Origin: Siderastrea radians
Taxonomy: Eukaryota; Cnidaria; Anthozoa; Scleractinia; Rhizangiidae
Reading direction: 5' to 3'
Length of the DNA: 64,000 nucleotides
Assembly: GCA_964017195.1 (NCBI GenBank)
Contig: CAXHKT010000131.1
Coordinates: forward strand, 56,683-120,682
The position numbers were made by a program, and so were the translations under genes. Each line of letters begins with the position of its first letter. The stretch's first letter is position 1. The notes beneath the pieces are model-generated. The model was given only the letters and a program-made list of their open reading frames with translations, did no database searches and was not told the origin of the DNA. Below, piece after piece: positions 55,761-64,000 of the stretch.

Positions 55761-57146
55761 ACAAATCATTTCTAAAATCGCAAAATAATTTGTTTTTCGC
55801 AAATAAAGTTCCTTTCTTGTTTTAGTTTGTGTCCATTGTGTGTTTCTTGGTTTTGTATGCTGATTTGAGCTTATTTAAAGCTATTTAACCGACTTTGGCT
55901 CATCGCTCACATACTGTGTAAATCAGTATTAATTACTGGCGAATTATGGACTGGCCAACCGTGAGCTGGGAATTTCCCCCTCGGGCGTCTTGAAAAAAAA
56001 AAAAGAAACGCGAACAACAGCGTAAGAGTAAGCTAAAAACATCACAACAAAAACACGTCTGAAGGGAAAACCAAAGAAAAAAAAAGGAAAAATCTCGAGG
56101 GGAGGGAGGGTGGGTCGCGACGCTTGAACTGTAGTCGTGTTGTCTAACCGTCGAAAGACCTCGAGATGTGGTTTCAGTTCCAAGGAGCAGCTGATACAGT
56201 GCTGCTGAGTCCACGCGAGGGACTCTGCTGCTAGTCCAAGGAGCAGCTGATACAGTGCTGCTGAGTCCACGCGAGGCGGGCAAAACAAACCCATTTTCAC
56301 GGATTTGTAACTTGCATGCATAATACATCACCACAGCACACCCCTGCTATTTTGAACATGCGAGGAAACTTTAAAGTTGTTGGAGATCACGGAAGTTCAA
56401 GATAGCCAATAGTAAGCGAGAATATCAACCAAGGGAGACAAGTTTCAGTTGAAGATAATTGGGGATTCGAGATACAAGGGATTTATGATAGGAGAGTCTA
56501 CAGTATTAAAATGACTCTGAACAATAAATAGCATCACGGAAAAGTACTGCTGAGTGGGTTTTAATTGGACAAATACACTTCAGGATTTCATCCACAGACT
56601 CAAGAACGTTTGTACCACCAGTAAAGGTATAATATAAGATGCGCGCGCTGGTTACTTATATCGAGTTCAGTATATATCTTCACGATGCACGTGCCCTACA
56701 AGTTAGGAAGAAGATTCAGCCGGGGTACAATTCATCAGTACTTTTTAAGATTCAGTTCTAACGTATGTACTTTTTTTTCTTGAAATCCCACTGTATACTG
56801 TATTTTTATCTCAGTGGAACTAAAGCAATTTTCACGTTGATAACTCCTAAGTACATTTAAACTTCTATACAATCGTGGCCACTGTTTCTTGAACCCGCAG
56901 CCCATTCCAATGCGATGTTTGTTGATTTTCCTAAAGCACCAGTGACATTGAAACAAGTGGGGTGACAGCTTAAGATTTTTCTGGAGATTGTGGCTGCAGT
57001 TTATTTTCTCTTGCTATAACCGCCGACAAAATTAATTGAATACTATCGTTGCTGCATCGAGAAGAAATTCAGAATCAGCATTTATGATGGTAACTCCACA
57101 GAAGCATGGTCTTCTCTGTGTCTAGAAATCCAGTCTTCACCTGTGG
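55761..57146. other. Intergenic region with a 41-bp tandem duplication and a dispersed repeat
   Basis: At about 56180-56278 the segment ccaaggagcagctgatacag plus its continuation to cgcgagg occurs twice in direct order, separated by about 15 bp. At 56666-56765 there is a copy of a dispersed repeat (tatatcttcacgatgcac to ttcagttctaacgta) that recurs at 60466-60560. No gene is recognised. Confidence 0.6.
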
Positions 57147-57149
57147 TTA

Positions 57150-58068
57150 GGGACCGACCATTTAACTCTTGAGGGGGGGTGTGGATGATTTCGAAAAAAA
57201 ATTTCCTGCAAGCCCTTGTCGGAAGAAAAAAATTGCATGCAGCACAAATGAAATAGAAAAAAATTCTTGCACTGCTGCAAGCAAGAAAAAAAAAATGTTG
57301 CAAAGCTATTTCATCATTCCAGGGGGACTTTACAAAATCCCAGCAAAACTGCAACCATTCTTCCCTTGCTCCCTTTAAACTCTGGAGTTGGTTATGCTTC
57401 AGAATGTGCAATGCATTCTTAGCTTTATAGGGTCCGACAATCTGTGAGCCAGCGAGCCACTCCAGTTAGCCTAAATCACACTCTGGTTTAGCCAAAACAA
57501 CATTCCGGTTAGCCTACCGACTTGCATATTTGCTTGTAGTGTTCTTCAAGTGCTGTTTGTTTTTATTGCTTATCAATACGAAAAAAAGTGTTCTTCCAAG
57601 AATTCTTTCGAATTCTCCGATTAAAAATCACAGACATGATTGCTTAAAATCTCCGAATAAGGTCTTGAAATAGCTGATTTTATAATAAAAAATTCCTCTT
57701 CAATCTATGCGTCCAAAACGCCCAAATTGAACACTACTAAAAAGAATAAATCCCCCCCCCCCAAAAAATGTTTTTGTATAGCATGATTTTGTATAGCTTA
57801 CAACATTTTAAGGCTTTGCAGCTCCATATTGAACTATTACAACAATAACCACAATGTAAATGTAAATACATTCTGTAAATGTAAACACATGACACTTTTT
57901 TGACGGAAAGAAATCCTGCAGAGAAATGAAGAGGAAAAAAAAATATTCTGCAGAGCATTTAGAAGGAAAAAAAATATCCTGCCCACTAGGTTGCTAGAAA
58001 AAAAGAGCTTGCTAACCAGAAATCATCCACCCCCCCCCCCCCCCCTCAAGAGTTAAATGGTCGGCCCC
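57150..58068. mobile_element. 919-bp PIF/Harbinger-like MITE, TTA duplication
   Basis: The termini are inverted repeats: gggaccgaccatttaactct at the left, and at the right, reverse-complemented, ggggccgaccatttaactct. Both continue into a G-run and tggatgattt. TTA flanks both ends (57147-57149 and 58069-58071). The interior is a string of poly-A tracts alternating with ctgca-containing spacers and has no coding capacity. The 3-bp TTA duplication fits PIF/Harbinger. Confidence 0.8.
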
Positions 58069-58150
58069 TTATGAAACAAAGTTTAAGTCAATCTATCAGT
58101 CAGTGTTGATCGGTTCATTGAATGAACAAACGGCCAATCGGAAGGTTAAT

Positions 58151-58215
58151 CGGTCGGTCGGTCAGTCGGTCGGTCGGTCGGTCAGTCGGTCGGTCGGTCG
58201 GTCAGTCCGGCGCGG
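58151..58215. repeat. (CGGT)n simple repeat
   Basis: About 15 tandem CGGT units with occasional CAGT variants. The plus-strand frame through it is an artefact (repeated RSVG). Confidence 0.9.
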
Positions 58216-58383
58216 TCAGTCGATCAGTTAGTCCTTCAGTCGCTCAATTAAACTTTACTAATCCCAATGAAATTGCAGCAACAACATCCTCTTTTGAAGC
58301 AGGAAAAACTCTTTCTGGGCTTTACAGGGGGATATCAATCTGCGACCTACCAATCCCACGCCAGCTTTGCCTTGAAGTTATTA

Positions 58384-58700
58384 CTAAGAATTCGGCTCAG
58401 TTAGGTTCAATGTAAGCTTATTAGAAGACAACCAGGTATTAACAGATTTTAAATCTTTGTTAAGACAATCATTAATATCGTTTATATCCTTGCCTGCGTA
58501 AGTAATGCTGGTATCGTCAGCATACATTCGAGGATGGGAGAAATTAAGGCACTGCGGTAAATCATTAATACAGAGTAAGAATAAAAGCGGGCCAAGAATT
58601 GTGCCTTGAGGCACACCACACTTAGGAAACTTTGGCGTAGATTTAGAACAATCGATTGGTGTAATACATTGATGTGATACAAGTCCAATTAAGGTTTCTT
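58384..58700 (-). pseudogene. Non-LTR retrotransposon reverse-transcriptase fragment
   Basis: The minus-strand translation contains GVPQGTILGPLLFLLCINDL, then RMYADDTSITYAG with the catalytic YADD-type motif, then SVNTWLSSNKLTLNL. These are RT palm motifs of Jockey/CR1/L2-type LINEs. Only about 100 residues remain and the frame stops at 58384 in TEPNS, so it is a dead fragment. No endonuclease or 5' part is seen. Confidence 0.85.
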
Positions 58701-59047
58701 TTCAAGGTGAAAATCATTTCTTACGACAGTCACAGCAACGAACAAACCCAAACACTGAAATCCTTCATATCTACTGTTAAAAATACAAGGAAAAAAGACA
58801 AGATATGCAGGAGATATGCTTATGACAGCAAATGCTACCAGTTACCTTGACATTTCGGCCGCAGTAAAATTTCCTGCCTTTTCCTTTGCACCTGGTGAAA
58901 ATACACATCGCCATTGAGATAAAGATGCTGGAACGCTTGAGAAGGAATTGCCAATTAGCTAAGGATGCTTTTGCACTCAGAAATCTTGAAGACAATTATT
59001 TAACCAACGCTGGCGATAGCCAATCAGATTCGAGAATTTTTGTATAT

Positions 59048-59083
59048 GTAATGGCATGAGGCCGAGTAGAATTAAGGATAAAT

Positions 59084-59126
<43 letters not shown>

Positions 59127-59129
59127 CGT

Positions 59130-59164
<35 letters not shown>

Positions 59165-59207
59165 ATGAAAATTTATCCTTAATTCTACGAGGGCTCAATG
59201 CTATTAC
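59048..59207. repeat. 160-bp palindromic (fold-back) element
   Basis: The arms gtagaattaaggataaattt and its reverse complement meet near 59126 (gcccgagtcgcgtactcgggc). Arms of about 75 bp differ at a few positions. No coding content. Flanking sequence gatagccaatcagattcga recurs near 60164, so it seems to sit in a repeated neighbourhood. Confidence 0.85.
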
Positions 59208-59484
59208 TTGTTTATAACACAGAGGGCAAAATTTTCTGAAAACTTTTTTATTGCACGTCGAAACACAATCCGCCGCTGGCACTCAGAATAAACAATTCTC
59301 CACACAAGCAGTTTACTAAACTGCTACTCAGCGTCCAGAACAAAAAAAAAACTGTCTTTTATGCATATGTTCATCTTTTGAGATAATTAAAATTCTAGTC
59401 CATTGACAAACTCACACTCAAAACTCAAACTAAGTAAATTTATTTAAGCTTACCTGAGTTGCGAAGCGACCTCTCGCTCGCTGA

Positions 59485-59754
59485 GGGCCATTCCATTTTA
59501 TATCCACACCCCCCCTATGGAAGAGGTCAATCAAAATTTACCCCCTAAGAATCAAAGATCAAAAGTGCCGACATGTGCCCCCCCCCCTAAATTTTCTTTT
59601 CCCCTCAGAAAAAAGGCAATTTTTTTCCAAACCCCTCGGAAATATTTAAAAGATCAAAGGCGCCGACGCAGAGACCCCCTCAGAAATGACGTTCAAGCAC
59701 CCCCTCAGAAAATCTCTTCCATCGGGGGGGTGTGGATATTAAATGGAATGGCCC
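59485..59754. mobile_element. 270-bp MITE with 3-bp TGA duplication
   Basis: The left end, gggccattccattttatatc, and the right end, reverse-complemented, gggccattccatttaatatc, are inverted repeats that continue with a C-run and ggaagag. TGA lies on both sides (59482-59484 and 59755-59757). No coding capacity. The size, the 3-bp duplication and the G-rich end suggest a PIF/Harbinger-type MITE. Confidence 0.78.
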
Positions 59755-60600
59755 TGAATTAATCAAGGTTTTCGGTAGTTTTAGAACAAATAACCATTTG
59801 CTGTTTCCCGTAAAACGTTCAGGTTCACCTTCTGGAATTTCTCTTCGAACTATCACCCGATTTCCATACCATTTTTGCCAACCAACTCGGTTAATTTTAA
59901 ACTCTGAAACTATATTCTTGTGTTGAACAACTCAAAATCCAATTCAAAATCTGCTTTTCGTTTCAAGACGCTTACAAAATGCAAATGGCGGGCTCTCGCG
60001 CTTAGCCAATCAAATGCGAGTATTTATGGCGCTTGCCCAATCAGGAGTCAGTAATTTTGCCCTCGTTGGAAAGAAAATTAAGAAAAAATGCCCCTTGTCT
60101 CAACCAATCAGTAATCAGTAATTTTGCCCTCTATGTTATAAATGCTCAAATTATGGCTGGTGATAGCCAATCAGATTCGAAAATTTTGTCACAGTCACGA
60201 TTACACTTGAATAAGTTCTTTTTTACGTATCTTGCAATTAAAACTGCTGTCTATTCCTTCTCTGGCAAGTTTTTCTCCTTTTTCTTTCTCGAATTTTGTT
60301 ATAGATATGATTAATTGGTAACAGGACTTCGTGTCGTCCAATTGGACTCCCGCTACGTGGTCGTCCGACTTCGTTTATCACTCGTATGATTACAGACCGA
60401 ATTGGACTCCACTTAGTGCTATTACCATTATAAATGTTCTCGCTGATTAATGAAGTGGAGTTCATTATATCTTCACGATGCACTACCCCACTAGTTAGCG
60501 AGAAGATAGATTCTGCCGCGTACGACTTATCCGTACTTTTTACGGTTCAGTTCTAACGTAATTTTGGCCCAGAAAATATCATAAAAAGCAGAAAATGATA
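59755..60600. other. Intergenic repeats, no gene
   Basis: From 59980 to 60200 there are several copies of agccaatcagRttcg-like and agtaattttgccctc sequence, apparently a decayed interspersed repeat related to the surroundings of the palindrome at 59048. At 60466-60560 lies the second copy of the dispersed repeat noted at 56666. Confidence 0.5.
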
Positions 60601-60604
60601 CTGT

Positions 60605-61000
60605 GTGGCACTAAATTTTTGCGGGTTCTAATTTTTGCGATTTTTGCGGTTTTTTTCGCGATCCGCAAAAATAAGTTCCCAAGTTTACCGCAATTTTTTT
60701 TTAACGCAAAAATTTACTCCACTGTGGAAATTATATTCCAAAATACTGATTTGAAGGAGAAAATGCCATAGATAACTCGGTGGATAATACATCAAGCGGT
60801 ACCCTAGTTATTGTCGATCCAATTTGTAGTGTAATATAGTGACATCGATTAAGCTGTCTTACATTCTCATGTTGTTTTATCTGTATTTCGATAGCATGTA
60901 CTCAAATAAAAAACGAATATGTTATCAGTTCCATTTGAACGCGACTTTCAGAAAATCGCAAAAATTAATTCCCAGCAAGAAAGAACCAGTCTCTTCCTGC
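60605..61000. mobile_element. Remnant of a TTTTTGCG-type non-autonomous element
   Basis: The left part contains aaatttttgcgggttctaat and the right part contains gcaaaaattaattcccagc, mutually inverted and rich in tttttgcg. The arrangement resembles an abundant cnidarian short DNA element; this is recall, not a search. Limits and target duplication are unclear. Confidence 0.5.
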
Positions 61001-61121
61001 CACACGGTATTTTTTAGCATTCTCCTTTTAATGTCAGCTGTTCTCGTTGAATGCCTCCGGATTCTATGGACCCCATGGCCCACTAACAATCAACAGTCTC
61101 TTCCAGGAAATGAAATATTGG

Positions 61122-61128
61122 TATAAAG
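61122..61128 (+). promoter_or_regulatory. Possible TATA box of the 61237 exon
   Basis: TATAAAG lies 109 bp upstream of the ATG at 61237. A start site about 30 bp downstream would give a 5' leader of about 85 nt. Sequence-only suggestion. Confidence 0.35.
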
Positions 61129-61236
61129 GTCATTTCATTTCTGAAAGAGTGAGTTTACAAAATTTGTCTTATCAGGAACTTTTGAACTTAAAAATAGCAA
61201 AATATTTAAATTATTCATAGCAACACTGAGATCACG

Positions 61237-61360
61237 ATGGCTTGGGAGTTCATCGCCTGTCTTTTATTAGCCACATTGGTTTCAGCTGTCATGGCTGTCC
61301 CATGCCGTAAAGCAGATTTTGCAGCGTTTTCTAGCAAGTTTAAGTTAAGAAATTTTGAAG
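61237..61360 (+). CDS. First coding exon of a secreted protein (signal peptide)
   Basis: ATG at 61237 with context cacgATGG opens a frame MAWEFIACLLLATLVSAVMA followed by VPCRKADFAAFSSKFKLRNFE, ending at a strong donor, GAAG/gtaagc. The first 20 residues are a clear signal peptide with likely cleavage after AVMA. The exon is 124 nt and ends in phase 1, the usual phase for a signal-peptide exon in animal extracellular proteins. I cannot identify the next exon in the remaining 2.6 kb, so the product is unknown. It is transcribed away from the multi-MAM gene. Confidence 0.6.
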
Positions 61361-61930
61361 GTAAGCTATGTTATACCACCTTTTGAAAGAAAGGAAGAAG
61401 CGGCACTTATTGAAACAGAGCGAAAGGACCGCCTGCGTTCAAGTGTGCCAAGATTAAAATTGCACTGAATAAAACAAACGCCTTATAGCCTTAATTTCCT
61501 GAAGAGATAGCTGTTAGCTGAAATTACTATTTTGCAAAACAGTATCGACAAGTTAAGTCGATGACATACTTATACTTCCACGAAACGTACAGAAAAGAAG
61601 ATAGTTGCAAACAATAACATTGCATTTGTTTTCCCTGATTTATTTGTCCCTAATTCAACGAAAACTCGCACAGTAGTTAGTCAGGTAACTTTATTTTAGC
61701 AGGGTGGCCCATTTAGCTCGAAGGCTAGCATCCAACGGGGCCCTGCATCTAAAAAATATACATTAAATGTATAAAATATTACATAAGAAGGTAAAAAATA
61801 ACAAATTAAAAAAAAATTAAAAAGCTAAAAAATTCTATCCTAAGATGCTAAAAAAAATACAATTTCTGTGAGGTTTTTAAAAGCTAAAAAATACAGTACA
61901 TTATCCTAAAAAGAAGTTCCTTGCTACGCG
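61361..61930. other. Presumed intron sequence, A+T-rich
   Basis: The stretch 61690-61750 (tggcccatttagctcgaagg, ggggccctgc) resembles the 3' end of LINE copies, which is recall-based and low confidence. The rest is A+T-rich with no other feature. Confidence 0.3.
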
Positions 61931-62720
61931 AGAGAACGTCTGTTCAGTCGTGAATTGTACTAATGTTGTTAATTGTAACACCTGTCCTGAATGGTAACAA
62001 TCGTAGTTGTAATACCTGTCGTAAATTGTAATAACACATTGTCGTGTTTTGTAAGTCTTAAGTGCCCCTGATTTTTCTTCTTCATAGTCTTAGTGCTTTT
62101 AAGCTCTTTCTTCTGCACTCGGTAAAGGAGAGGGGTGTACAGGGGACTTCTCGCTTCTTGCACTCTATAATCGAGGGGTGTACAGGGGACTTCTTGCACT
62201 CTATAATCTCGAACCCGGCCCTTGCTACCTGCCGCCTTTTTGCGCTTTTCGATCGCAAAATGTAGCATAATGCTGCGTAATTTGTTTCCTATTTATCCCA
62301 TTTACCGCCATCTTGGAAATCCTACTTCCCACTTCCTCGTTTTTTCCCTGTTCTCTGTACACCTCCCGCCCTCCTTTCCTTCGGGTCCCCCACCCTTGTT
62401 CCCCTTCTCCTCCCTTCTCCGTTATGGTAGTCAAACAATTTTTATCAGCTTATTCATGACAGCTACCAGTCATTATAAAGACTGTTAGTTGTTATTACAA
62501 AACACGACAATGCGTTTTTACGATTTGCGACAGCTCAGATTGTTACAATTAATTACGACAACACGTTGTTAGAATTTGCTATAGTTACGTTATTACAAAG
62601 AACGACAAGAGCTATTACAATTTATGACATGCATTACAATTCCCGACGACTATTATTACAATTCACGGCAGATATTACAATTCACAACGCTTCTACAATT
62701 CACGAAAGAACAACGTCTGT
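61931..62720. mobile_element. Putative element bounded by inverted arrays of ~20-bp tandem repeats
   Basis: The left side (61931-62060) has several degenerate copies of gtcgtgaattgtaataa. The right side (62480-62720) has about ten copies of the reverse complement, such as ttacaattcacgac. The core between them (62060-62480) contains a direct duplication of gaggggtgtacaggggactt (near 62130 and 62173) and no recognisable gene. Inverted arrays of subrepeats are a known layout of some DNA transposons; the family is not assigned. Confidence 0.6.
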
Positions 62721-64000
62721 ATATTGAAATTGGACATTGCACAAAAAGTTTTTTTTTTCACATTTTTGCTAGCGGCCGTGCAAGTTCGAATCGAAGTTGA
62801 GGTCTAAAACGTACGGTTATAGTATCGAGTCGTAGCAGATCAAATAGCAAATTTCTAGGGTGCTTTTGATAGTTCTTATTTACTTACATAAAGTTTTCTA
62901 ATGAGTTCTACCAGCTTCAAGTCGAAAGCTAAATCACTTGATGCGCTTTTTAATTTATTATCCATACGATCTATTTTGTAGTGAGTAATGCATAAAAAGT
63001 ATTTTATTACCAAAATAATGGTATGTGTCAGAGTTTTTAGTGTTGCATTTCAAACCTTGGGAAATTTTTCTGATAAAGTTCGCTGAACGGCAATTAACAA
63101 TTTATACACGAGTTTTTTTCTATTCGAGGAATGTCAGCGAGGCAAAGTCAAGTTGGAACCGCAGACGAAAAGTTTAAAAAAAACATATGGTGATCGCAAT
63201 TGGAAAATAACGATCGATATTTGAATCGTATTTACGAAAAGGTGAAGCTAAATTTTCAGTTTTCAAGGTCATAGCGTCTGTGAATAGATCATGACGATTG
63301 CGTATTTTTACTCACATATTGCCAAGCGAGTCGACCTAATAGAACTCCTACGAATTTTTTTTTATGGAGTAGGTGAATGCCAGATGGCGTTAGAAATAGC
63401 TCACCTCAGTATTTCTAAAACTTTACATTCTTGTAACAAACGAGGATGGTCTTTAAATAAACCGAGTGGCTGTTTTAGGCAGTTGTCCCTTTAAAGCAAC
63501 AAACAATCCCGCAGAAGTTTCCTGGAATTGATGATCGTGTTTTTAATTTCTAGTAAAATATTTCTTTTAGTGACTGGGTGTTTGCAATTCATCATATTTA
63601 TTTCTCTTTAAATATTTTAGTTATCACTTTTTTTGATCGGTTAGTACATTCGTGAGCCAAACCTATTTTCTTAAAGAACATCACAACCCACTGATGGAGT
63701 ACATACTTTTAAGTAAGGTCAGTAAGAGACGTTTCATCATTTTCTGGACATAGCGGAAAACAAAGACTACTCCAAAATGTTTTCCCAGCAAATTTTCTTT
63801 TGGTTGTTTAAAACATGTATGGAGACTTCACTGAATTGTAAAAAATGGCGCTTGGTTTTTTACGAAATATGCAATTACAACAAAACACTGACTAGCGAAG
63901 CCGATTAACACAGTAATTGTTGAGAATTACAAAATACATTATTACTGAATGAGGTAGTACAAAGCGACACTGCTTTTACTATCTTTGGTCTCCATAAATG
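62721..64000. other. No recognisable gene
   Basis: Only short frames and A+T-rich sequence. A second exon of the 61237 gene could be present but I cannot identify one. Confidence 0.3.

Noticed and set aside
55933..56334. Two overlapping minus frames of 125 and 133 codons
   Set aside because: They are open because of the 41-bp tandem duplication and A-runs; no recognisable domain or splice context.
60839..61126. Plus 95-codon frame as a gene
   Set aside because: Lies largely within a decayed TTTTTGCG-type element and has no motif, splice or conservation evidence.

Overview
This is eukaryotic DNA, A+T-rich and dense in introns and repeats. It is most likely from an anthozoan cnidarian such as a stony coral. 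That assignment is inferred from the secreted acidic/MAM-domain gene architecture, the intact DIRS-type retroelement and the style of the short inverted-repeat elements. No rRNA, operon or bacterial signal is present.

Positions 1 to 51947, minus strand, appear to be one very large gene that runs off the left edge of the window. Its 5' end lies at 51947: a signal-peptide exon (51881-51947), then two acidic exons (50701-51108 and 49685-49807), then a tandem array of MAM domains. Each MAM domain is made of three exons: A (about 141 nt, N-terminal part), B (242 nt, middle) and C (88 nt, C-terminal part). All splice junctions are GT/AG and phase-compatible, and a module totals 157 codons. I place 19 complete modules and the first exon of a 20th. 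The repeat period is about 1.86 kb and the units are nearly identical. The part inside the window would encode about 3,200 residues (9,682 nt of predicted coding sequence) and is still open at the window edge. Module number may be affected by assembly of near-identical repeats.

Four transposable-element insertions interrupt the array, all in the intron between exons A and B. They are a 608-bp Tc1/mariner-like MITE (TA duplication) in module 18, a full-length DIRS-type tyrosine-recombinase retrotransposon (about 5.06 kb) in module 15, a 5.04-kb TTAA-flanked inverted-repeat element in module 14, and an internally deleted copy of the same DIRS element in module 12. The DIRS copies occupy the same nucleotide position in two modules, so they probably spread by duplication of array segments. 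A four-module block (about 29.1-36.4 kb) is repeated at about 36.5-43.8 kb with a constant offset of about 7,392 bp. The array is therefore evolving by unequal exchange, while the 5'-most module has diverged.

From 51948 to 64000 the window is mostly intergenic and full of small repeats: a tRNA-derived SINE, two 3-bp-duplication (PIF/Harbinger-like) MITEs, a non-LTR reverse-transcriptase fragment, a perfect-looking palindrome, and an element with inverted arrays of short tandem repeats. One plausible first exon of a second secreted-protein gene lies on the plus strand at 61237-61360.
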